Shown here: positions 16,762 through 23,315 of the stretch, piece after piece
How the letters are laid out: each line of letters begins with the position of its first letter
Position numbering within the stretch: position 1 is the first letter of the stretch
Assembly (NCBI GenBank): GCA_040391535.1
Contig: JBEBXQ010000050.1
Coordinates: forward strand, 1-29,407
Source of the DNA: JBEBXQ01 sp040391535
GTDB taxonomy: Bacteria > Bacteroidota > Bacteroidia > Cytophagales > Spirosomataceae
DNA length: 29,407 nucleotides
Reading direction: 5' to 3'
Translations under genes and position numbers: made by a program
Notes under the pieces: generated by a model
The model's input: only the letters and a program-made list of their open reading frames with translations
What the model was told of the DNA's origin: nothing
The model's database searches: none

Positions 16762-17295
16762 TTACTTATTATCTTCAGCATGCTGTCCATGGGCTCCACG
16801 GACATGATCATTTATCGTCAGATCAGCATTTACAGAATAAGCACTTCCGAATCCGTTAACATAAGAACCTCTGACAGGTTTGAGGTTAATCAGGATAAAA
16901 TCATTCAGACCCCATAAAACATCTACGATTTTGCCATGTCTTTCCCTGAGTGTGTTAATCGTATGATTCCAGCATTCGGTTTCCGGTTCTATTACTGTGG
17001 CCTCGCATTCAATAGTCAGACGGTCCCGGGCATAAATCTGTTTTGTAGCGGATTCGTCTTCAATCAGCATCACCGAAGCCCTTTTCCGGTATTTCAGATT
17101 GTGGGTATGTTTTGCCATGAAGGAGACCAGGATCTGGAAACTTCCTTCTGTGTAAACGTAAGGTGCGTAGCTCGACAATGGGTTGCCGTTTTCATCTATT
17201 GTGCCTAATATGACTGATCTTGAACTGTTGAGTAAATCCGCAATTTTGGGTGCTTTGGGTTTTACTTTCTTTTGATCTGTTTCTATAGCATTCAT
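16762..17295 (-). CDS. HugZ-like pyridoxamine 5'-phosphate oxidase-fold protein
   Basis: Cytoplasmic split-barrel protein of 177 residues. SRSVILGTIDENGNPLSSYAPYV (about 29-51) is the classic FMN-binding-fold opening. SVMLIEDE and YARDRLTIECEATVIE (about 75-100) form the second half of the barrel. LKPVRGSYVNGFGSAYSV near residue 150 is the segment typical of the HugZ/HutZ heme-utilisation branch. The C-terminal HVRGAHGQH is His-rich, as in HugZ proteins, where a C-terminal His binds heme. Heme binding or degradation is therefore the best guess, but no heme transport genes are nearby and general FMN-dependent relatives exist. An inverted repeat, AGGTTTT-GT-AAAACCT (17416-17431), lies 121 bp upstream and could be an operator. 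Confidence 0.82.
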   Translation of the reverse strand: MNAIETDQKKVKPKAPKIADLLNSSRSVILGTIDENGNPLSSYAPYVYTEGSFQILVSFMAKHTHNLKYRKRASVMLIEDESATKQIYARDRLTIECEATVIEPETECWNHTINTLRERHGKIVDVLWGLNDFILINLKPVRGSYVNGFGSAYSVNADLTINDHVRGAHGQHAEDNK

Positions 17296-17415
17296 AATGA
17301 TAGTTTTAAGAAATTAATGATATTAGCTGTGCAGAAAACATCACCACTCTGAGGGGCAAGGTTTTCAGGTTTTAAAATCACTGCAATTTATATTTATTTT
17401 GACTAATTACAAATA

Positions 17416-17431
17416 AGGTTTTGTAAAACCT
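17416..17431. promoter_or_regulatory. Short inverted repeat upstream of the HugZ-like gene
   Basis: AGGTTTT and AAAACCT arms with a 2-bp centre, in the AT-rich region before the minus-strand HugZ-like gene. The form suits a dimeric DNA-binding protein, but no regulator is identified. The rest of 17296-17584 contains no recognised gene. Confidence 0.3.
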
Positions 17432-17584
17432 ATCTGAATCAGGAAATTTTACTGGTTGGGATACTTTCAGTGATCGGACAGGTTTCAAAACTGATTGTCC
17501 AGGGTTCGTTTGGTATTATGAATTACCTGGCTGTTGAAATTACAGGAGCATTACCAGTTACAGGGAGCGGAAAAAAGAAGTTGA

Positions 17585-17974
17585 TTACAGATTATCAAGT
17601 TTACTTGCATAAAAAATTGTATATGGTAAGCCTCCTATATCACAATATTGTTTTCCGAAGTCAATATAATCTGACTGATAACTAAACCGGATACTGTCTC
17701 CCACATTTAACCCTGTTTTGGTTTCATGTATTAATGTAATACAATTTTCATAGGTCTGTCTTCCATCACCGTCCCAGGCCCAACTCCAGTCTTGGCCTAT
17801 TATATTATCATTTTCTATAACCTGAACAACAGTTCCGCCGCAACTAAATCTGAGAATACGTCCTATAGCTATCTCATTTTCGTCAGGAGGTATTGATTTT
17901 TTTTCTTTACATCCCGAAAATAAAGTCATAATCCCCAGCACCAGACTTAAAATCAATATATTGAACTTAGGCAT
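17585..17974 (-). CDS. Small predicted lipoprotein of unknown function
   Basis: Protein of 129 residues not recognised as a known family. The start is ATG at 17972-17974. A signal peptide with the lipobox LFSGC (Cys22) predicts lipid anchoring, and the Lys residues after Cys22 fit export to the envelope. The mature part is short and beta-rich in appearance, with three Cys in the mature part at about 45, 78 and 111 (RFSCGG, YENCIT, KQYCDIG) and a Trp-rich patch (DWSWAWDGDG). A bacterial immunoglobulin-like or lipocalin-like small domain is possible but not supported by a motif. It stands alone, with long non-coding stretches on both sides. Confidence 0.65.
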   Translation of the reverse strand: MPKFNILILSLVLGIMTLFSGCKEKKSIPPDENEIAIGRILRFSCGGTVVQVIENDNIIGQDWSWAWDGDGRQTYENCITLIHETKTGLNVGDSIRFSYQSDYIDFGKQYCDIGGLPYTIFYASKLDNL

Positions 17975-18484
17975 AATAAAATGATTTAAGGTGTTGATAT
18001 ATATAATTTACAACAAATTTTGATAGCCATTATTTCTAAAATAGAAGATACAGAAAGTAATTATTTCATAGTGAACATGCAAAGTGAATGATTCATTTTT
18101 TAAGTAAATAGTTGTAATGAAATTATAGTATTTAACGGCAGTTCGGGCTTAGGATTCTATCACCACCTCGCGGTTAAATTAAAGGGTATTTTCTCTTTTT
18201 CTATAATTCTGAAAGCCCTTCGGACTTGAAATAACCACGAAGTGGCGGAATGATTATAGAAAGTGAAATGATGATAGAAACAGAAAGAAGATAACTTTCA
18301 TAAAATCACTGAAAAGGTGATATTGCCCTATTGGTAATCTTTTCAGAACCAATCCTGTTTTTCGTTAAAGTATCCGAAATCAACTCAATACGTTTTAGCC
18401 AGGACAATAAACGATCGTTTTTTGGAACAATTGCCGTAAACTTGCGTTGTAGTAAGTAAATTAGTCAATAACGAAATTCAGATA
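17975..18484. other. Dyad-rich intergenic region before hslV
   Basis: About 510 bp with no supported gene; promoters for the small lipoprotein (leftward) and hslV (rightward) must be here. The section 18198-18262 forms a three-way-junction-like element, listed separately. A further hairpin is CTGAAAAG (18309-18316) with CTTTTCAG (18339-18346), loop 22 nt. Near hslV, TAAACTTG (18437-18444) is one base off the TAnnTTTG consensus, but the TTTG upstream at 18421-18424 is too close to be a convincing -33 element. Confidence 0.45.
18198..18262. repeat. Candidate structured repeat (REP/MITE-like) with three stems
   Basis: The outer arms TTTCTATAAT (18198-18207) and ATTATAGAAA (18253-18262) are a perfect 10-bp inverted repeat. 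Inside them sit two hairpins with trinucleotide loops: AAGCCC-TTC-GGACTT (18213-18227, one C-A mismatch) and CCAC-GAA-GTGG (18235-18245). A diverged inverted copy of the second hairpin and its flank, CCACCTCGCGGTTA, lies upstream at about 18164-18177. The architecture resembles REP pairs or small non-autonomous elements. No transposase is near. Confidence 0.4.
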
Positions 18485-19024
18485 ATGGAAAAAATACATG
18501 CAACTACCGTAGTGGGTGTGGTTCACAATGGCAATGTGGCGCTGGGTGCAGACGGACAGGCAACGATGGGACATACCGTTGCCAAAAGTAATGTTAAGAA
18601 GATCAGGAGTTTGAATGAAGGGAAAATACTGGTTGGGTTCGCAGGTTCTACAGCCGATGCGTTTACCTTGCTGGACAGGTTCGGAGAAAAACTGAATGCC
18701 TATGGTGGCAATATGAAAAGAGCGGCCATTGAACTGGCCAAAGAGTGGCGTACAGACCGGTATCTTCGCAAGCTGGAAGCGATGATGATCACTGCCAGTA
18801 AAGATGAAATTCTGGTTATTTCAGGTACGGGCGATGTACTGGAACCGGAAAACGGTATTGCGGCTATCGGTTCGGGTGGAAATTATGCGTTATCTGCGGC
18901 ACAGGCTCTGAAAAAGCATGCGCCACATCTTTCAGCCAGGGAAATAGTGGAGGAAAGCCTGCATATTGCTGCTGATCTGTGTATTTATACCAATCACAAT
19001 CTGGTGGTTGAGGAGATTAAATAA
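18485..19024 (+). CDS. hslV: ATP-dependent protease proteolytic subunit HslV
   Basis: Threonine peptidase of 179 residues that forms a double hexamer and is activated by the HslU ATPase to degrade misfolded cytoplasmic proteins. The mature N-terminal nucleophile is expected at Thr7 (TTVVGV), leaving a 6-residue propeptide (MEKIHA) instead of the single Met in E. coli HslV. Family segments are GADGQATMGHTV, NVKKIR with the catalytic Lys, GFAGSTADAFTLLDRF, ELAKEWRTDRYLRKLEAMM, ISGTGDVLEPE, AIGSGGNYA and CIYTNHN. hslU is not adjacent on either side. The gene ends 1 bp from the stop of the convergent lipoprotein gene, with no room for a terminator between them. Confidence 0.96.
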   Translation: MEKIHATTVVGVVHNGNVALGADGQATMGHTVAKSNVKKIRSLNEGKILVGFAGSTADAFTLLDRFGEKLNAYGGNMKRAAIELAKEWRTDRYLRKLEAMMITASKDEILVISGTGDVLEPENGIAAIGSGGNYALSAAQALKKHAPHLSAREIVEESLHIAADLCIYTNHNLVVEEIK

Positions 19025-19025
19025 T

Positions 19026-20174
19026 TCAGTACCCGGCATAAAAATTCCTGAGATAAGCAGTAAGCTGGTTGTATATAGGCTTGCTGAATTCTACAAATAA
19101 TTGCTGTGGCGGCGGAGGGTTTTGTTCTCTTACCTGACTAAGTTTTTTCAGATCAGGAGTCAAAGCTCTTTCGTCTCCCTTGTAGGTTCCCCATTCGCAA
19201 AACCAGTCAAAAGAACCTTCAAATTTCTTATTCTGTACGAGCTTATTCTGTTGAAATTCCCGGATAGCCACGTCCAGTAAGCCACTGGAATGAATAAGCT
19301 TTTTGTGAGTAGTAAAATCGGCTTTCACTTTTTCATATACCGGCACCATTCGGTCGCGTACTTTCTTTTCTCCTACCTTTATACTGTCTTTTTCAACGGT
19401 TTTGGTGTGACGGTCTATAACGGTCTGGCCAACTGTAAAATCATCGAACTGCAAAGTGATGACATGGTCAGGAGTCAGTTTTTCCGTAGTGGCTTCTTCC
19501 GGTGTATAAAACCTGACAAACTTATTCAGGTTCTTATTGGTTTGTAAGAAGTTATCGATTTCCTGCTGAAAATATTCATTGCTTAGCTGGTATCTTTTTG
19601 AAGTAACCAATACCTGCTCCACCACTACTTTAAAACTGGCTTCCTCATAGGCTTCACTGAGCAGGGAATTTACATTTTTGTAATTTGCTGTTAAGGAGTT
19701 AACTTTTTCAAAATGCTCAAACGCTTTTCGCGCGTGATCTCTTCCGCCGGTTTTGAGCAACCGGTTTCCTTCCTGATAACGTACATCAGTGGCTTTTTCA
19801 CGGGCCGACTGCTCCTCATTATAATAACTCTTCGCTTCCGTTAATTCCGTACAAATCTGGCAGGTGGAGATCGCGTCATATAATTTGTTCAGAGCCTGAT
19901 AATCGTTCAGAATGGCTTCCCATCGGTAGGGATCACTGCCCGATTGATTTTTATCGATGGCATTTAAGTGTTGCTGCAATGCTCCGTGGTATGCATTCTT
20001 CAGGATTTCAGGAGAATTCCGGTGCTGATCATTGGATCGTAACTTCTCTACAGCCAGCAGCACGGATTGGTCATAATTACCTTGCTTCAGCGCTTTTTTT
20101 GCAGATTTGCAATCCGTTAATAACACAGAGATAAGTAGAAAAGCAAGCAGACTGATATAGTATTTGTTTTTCAT
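19026..20174 (-). CDS. Predicted lipoprotein with TPR-like helical repeats
   Basis: Protein of 382 residues. A signal peptide leads to a probable lipobox (LLTDC, Cys22), suggesting a membrane-anchored periplasmic protein. The N-terminal half is helical with tetratricopeptide-like units (AKKALKQGNYDQSVLLAVEKL; YQEGNRLLKTGGRDHARKAF EHFEKV). The C-terminal half (about 195-380) is a mixed domain not recognised, with strands such as HVITLQFDDFTVGQTVI and the segment GSFDWFCEWGTYKGDERAL. Such proteins are common orphan genes in Cytophagales; no function is assigned. It converges with hslV and is divergent from the PmbA-like gene. Confidence 0.75.
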   Translation of the reverse strand: MKNKYYISLLAFLLISVLLTDCKSAKKALKQGNYDQSVLLAVEKLRSNDQHRNSPEILKNAYHGALQQHLNAIDKNQSGSDPYRWEAILNDYQALNKLYDAISTCQICTELTEAKSYYNEEQSAREKATDVRYQEGNRLLKTGGRDHARKAFEHFEKVNSLTANYKNVNSLLSEAYEEASFKVVVEQVLVTSKRYQLSNEYFQQEIDNFLQTNKNLNKFVRFYTPEEATTEKLTPDHVITLQFDDFTVGQTVIDRHTKTVEKDSIKVGEKKVRDRMVPVYEKVKADFTTHKKLIHSSGLLDVAIREFQQNKLVQNKKFEGSFDWFCEWGTYKGDERALTPDLKKLSQVREQNPPPPQQLFVEFSKPIYNQLTAYLRNFYAGY

Positions 20175-20360
20175 GGTATGGTTGAATTGGCTTTGTGAAG
20201 CGCAATTTCGTGAAATTGAGATAATTCTGAAAATTAGTTAGGATTACTTTACGTAACGGTCTCTGCTTTCGTCGGGTTTTTGTAATTTACCTCCGTTTTG
20301 GAGTTATTCTGTAATAACGCCGGAATACTTGAATCAGGTTTTTCATTTTTAGCTAAGGAT
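20175..20360. promoter_or_regulatory. Divergent regulatory region with two inverted repeats
   Basis: It lies between the TPR-like lipoprotein (leftward) and the PmbA-like gene (rightward). It contains CAATTTC-GT-GAAATTG (20203-20218), GTTATT-CTGT-AATAAC (20302-20317) and the palindrome TTACGTAA near 20246. All are candidate operator or hairpin sites; no regulator is known. Confidence 0.35.
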
Positions 20361-21617
20361 ATGGCTCTGTTGAGCAAGGACGGGATAAATTCGGTTTTTG
20401 ATAAGATTAAGTCGTACAGTACGGCACAGGAAATACAGGTTGCACTGGAGGGTGGGATGGATACCATCATCAGATTTGCAGGAAATGAAGTGCTTGATAC
20501 TTCTGTCAGGGATCATCTGACGATTCGGCTTACACTGATTTCCGGAGGACAATGTGGTGTCGCTACAGGCAATAGCACGGATGATAATGCACTGAAGAAC
20601 CTGGTAAAAAAAGCAGAAACACTGGCAGCCCAGGTTGGTAATCAAAGCGCAATTCCTCCTTTTTATGCCGGCCAGCCGGTAAAAGACTCATTAACCTGGT
20701 CAGACCATACAGCTGCTCTGACAGAGGAGCACCGTGTGCAGCTGATTGCAGACAGCATTACTTACTGTGCAGACCGGAAGTTAAAGGCCAGCGGATCATG
20801 GCAGGACAAGCAGTGGTTTAATGCAGTGATCAATACCAAAGGTTTATTCTGTTATCAGAAGTCGTCACCTTGCCGCTTTGAGATAAACGCAAGGACGCTA
20901 ATCAGTCAGGGGTCGGGGTATGCTTCTGCCTTTCATTTTGACATTTATCAGATAAAACCATTACGCCTGGCTGAGGAGGCTTCCGCAAAAGCGCAACGTA
21001 ATACGAATGCCAAAACACCGGAAACAGGGAAAATACCGGTGATTCTGGAAGCCCGGGCAGTGGGTGACCTTATACAGGCTTTTTTGTTTAAGGCTGATCC
21101 TGTACCGGGATTGAAATCTGTCATACCATCACAGGAATTAAAGGGCTTGTCACTGTCCGGTAAACTTTCCGTTTCGTCAGATCCCTATCATAAACCCTTG
21201 CCCTTTGTTCCTTTTACGGAAGAGGGAATAAAAATGGAGAAGTCAGTATGGATTGATAAAGGAAAGCTGTTAAAGCGGCCTTCTCATGCTGTTCCTGTGA
21301 TCATGGAGGGCGGGACCGAGACCCTGGACGGGTTAATTAAGAAGACCGGAAACGGCCTGCTGATCACACGCCTGCATCAGGTTTGTCAGGAAGATTTATC
21401 CGGAACTATTTTTACAGGTGTTACCAGAGACGGTACCTATCAGATTGAAGACGGAAAAGTAAAGCAACCGGTCAAAAATATGAGATTTCAGGTCGATCTG
21501 ACCAGTTTTTTCAGCAATATCGACGGGATAGGAACACAGGAAATAGTGGATGAGCATGTGTATGCACCCCTTAAATCAGGCGGGTTTTACTTCAGTGCTG
21601 TAACCGATTCCTATTAG
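20361..21617 (+). CDS. pmbA: PmbA/TldE-like subunit of a TldD-type metalloprotease pair
   Basis: Cytoplasmic-type protein of 418 residues. The ATG at 20361 (MALLSKDGINSVF) is chosen over an in-frame TTG 63 bp upstream because it fits the family length and follows an AAGG box. The N-terminal domain carries the hallmark DTIIRFAGNEVLDTSVRDH (about 34-52). The C-terminal domain has RTLISQGSGYASA, PVILEARAVGDLIQAF, the GTETLDGLIKKTGNGLLITR strand and the FTGVTRDGTYQIEDGK segment. As in E. coli TldE/PmbA, no HExxxH motif is present, so it is expected to be the non-catalytic partner. It is followed 33 bp later by the TldD-like gene, so the two form an operon. Confidence 0.88.
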   Translation: MALLSKDGINSVFDKIKSYSTAQEIQVALEGGMDTIIRFAGNEVLDTSVRDHLTIRLTLISGGQCGVATGNSTDDNALKNLVKKAETLAAQVGNQSAIPPFYAGQPVKDSLTWSDHTAALTEEHRVQLIADSITYCADRKLKASGSWQDKQWFNAVINTKGLFCYQKSSPCRFEINARTLISQGSGYASAFHFDIYQIKPLRLAEEASAKAQRNTNAKTPETGKIPVILEARAVGDLIQAFLFKADPVPGLKSVIPSQELKGLSLSGKLSVSSDPYHKPLPFVPFTEEGIKMEKSVWIDKGKLLKRPSHAVPVIMEGGTETLDGLIKKTGNGLLITRLHQVCQEDLSGTIFTGVTRDGTYQIEDGKVKQPVKNMRFQVDLTSFFSNIDGIGTQEIVDEHVYAPLKSGGFYFSAVTDSY

Positions 21618-21650
21618 TTTTGTGAGTTAAATTTTAAGCAACAGACTGTT

Positions 21651-23315
21651 TTGGACAGAAGAGATTTTTTATATAAAGCGGCTTTGGGTACCGGTACGTT
21701 TTTGTTGCCGAATGGCTTACTCAAAGGCAATCCTGTTCATCAGGAATATATTCTGCAGCATGAAGGAACAGATCCGGTGGTGAAGAAGCGGCTGGCAGAT
21801 TTTGTTTTACAACTGGCAGAGTCCAAAGGTGCCAGCTATGCGGACGTCCGGTTCGGACAGACTTTCACAGAGCAGATAACAGCCAGCGGAAGGTTGATCA
21901 GTAATGTCTCACATACAGAATCAGCGGGTGTTGGTATAAGGGTTGTAGTTGAAGGTTGTACCGGATTTGTTTCCAAAGGCAATGTTTCTTCGGAAGAAGA
22001 GCTGGGCGGAATGGTAGAGCGCGCTGTAGAGATTGCGAGGATAAATAAAAAACTGAAAATAAAGCCTACCAGGCTGGCACCGCAGGAGGCTCTAGGGGCT
22101 GTAAACTGGAAAACCCCGGTTATTAAAGACGTCTTTACCATACCGGTTTCTGAGAAAAAGGATTTATTGCTGCATGTAAATGATGCCGCAATAAGCAATG
22201 GTGCCGGATATATTGAATCGATGTTGTACGCCCAAAAGCAGCATAAGTACTTTGCCAGTAGTGACGGCTCTTATATTGAACAGGAAATCCATCGGTTCTG
22301 GCCTGCTTTTTGCGTTGCTGCCGGTGAAGGGGGAGATTTTCAGACCCGCAAAGCACTGAGTAGTCCGGTAGGGAAAGGGTATGAATATTTGCAGAAGAAT
22401 CCTGCGGATAAGGCTTCAGGAATAGTCACTTTGTACAGGAATGGCTATGATATGGTGGAGGATGCTATCGCAGCAGCCGTACAGGTGAAGCAAAAGCTTT
22501 CAGCCAGGAGTGTTGAAGCGGGACAATATGACCTGGTCATTGACCCGTCGGCGCTCTGGAATACGATCCATCATACGATAGGGTATAATTTTAATCCGGA
22601 TATCATTGCCGGAGATAACGCAGCACAGGAAGGTTCCGGTTTTCTTGATCTGGAGAAATGGAAATCCGGAGAAAAATCCTTTGGCAGCCGTTATGTGAGC
22701 TTTCTTGCCGACCGGACCCAGCCAGGGACACTGGGTGCTGCCGGTTACGATGACGAAGGAATCAGGTCAAAGCAATGGACCTTGGTAAGAGACGGGAATC
22801 TGGAGAGTTTCTTTTCCGGAAGAAGTAAAAATCAGTTGATAGACGAAAGCCGCTCGCATGGTTGCGGAGCCGCTGAGGACTGGGATAAGCCGGTGATGCT
22901 GAGGATGCCCAATATTTCGCTGGCTCCCGGTAAAGCACCGCTGACGGCCACGCAGCTGATCGATGATGTGAAAAAGGGTATTTATGTGGTGGGGGACGGC
23001 CATTTTTCAATGGATCAGCAAGGGTTGAACTTCCAGTCGGGAGGGCAGCTGTTTTATGAAATTGAAAACGGTCAGGTGAAAGGAATGCTGAAAGATACAG
23101 CATTCCAGTCTAATACCCGTGATTTCTGGAATTCCTGTACACAAATATGCGATCGCCGTGATTACAGGTTCGGAGGAACTTTATCCGATAAAAGCGGCCA
23201 GCCCGAACAACTGCATGCGGTATCTCATGGTTGCGCAACAAGTCGTTTTAATGGTATTCAGGTATTGAATACCCGGAATATTCAGGTTGTGCTGACAGGC
23301 GCTGAAGTCCATTGA
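21651..23315 (+). CDS. TldD-like protein with Tat signal and degenerate metal motif
   Basis: Protein of 554 residues. The start is TTG at 21651, because the previous in-frame stop is at 21615 and no ATG lies between. This start gives MDRRDFLYKAALGTGTF, a twin-arginine export signal (RRDFL). The TldD/PmbA fold is clear: the N-terminal domain (ASYADVRFGQTFTEQITASG, GIRVVVEGCTGFVSKG) and the C-terminal domain (GTLGAAGYDDEGIRSKQWTL, LVRDGNLESFFSGR, LMRMPNISLAPG-like, HAVSHGCATSRFNGIQVLN). The zinc/catalytic HExxxH, usually HESIGH in this subfamily, reads HHTIGY at residues 307-312. The catalytic Glu and the second His ligand are therefore absent. It is probably periplasmic and perhaps not a working protease. 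The last 34 bp overlap the convergent aldehyde dehydrogenase gene. Confidence 0.88.
   Translation: MDRRDFLYKAALGTGTFLLPNGLLKGNPVHQEYILQHEGTDPVVKKRLADFVLQLAESKGASYADVRFGQTFTEQITASGRLISNVSHTESAGVGIRVVVEGCTGFVSKGNVSSEEELGGMVERAVEIARINKKLKIKPTRLAPQEALGAVNWKTPVIKDVFTIPVSEKKDLLLHVNDAAISNGAGYIESMLYAQKQHKYFASSDGSYIEQEIHRFWPAFCVAAGEGGDFQTRKALSSPVGKGYEYLQKNPADKASGIVTLYRNGYDMVEDAIAAAVQVKQKLSARSVEAGQYDLVIDPSALWNTIHHTIGYNFNPDIIAGDNAAQEGSGFLDLEKWKSGEKSFGSRYVSFLADRTQPGTLGAAGYDDEGIRSKQWTLVRDGNLESFFSGRSKNQLIDESRSHGCGAAEDWDKPVMLRMPNISLAPGKAPLTATQLIDDVKKGIYVVGDGHFSMDQQGLNFQSGGQLFYEIENGQVKGMLKDTAFQSNTRDFWNSCTQICDRRDYRFGGTLSDKSGQPEQLHAVSHGCATSRFNGIQVLNTRNIQVVLTGAEVH

Noticed and set aside
16545..16859. Plus-strand 104-codon open frame after the amidohydrolase terminator
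   Set aside because: It begins just after the terminator T-run with a weak start, overlaps the HugZ-like gene on the other strand and contains palindromic repeat-like DNA.
20298..20360. TTG start 21 codons upstream for the PmbA-like gene
   Set aside because: The extra residues are not family-like and run over the inverted repeat at 20302-20317; the ATG at 20361 has an AAGG box before it.
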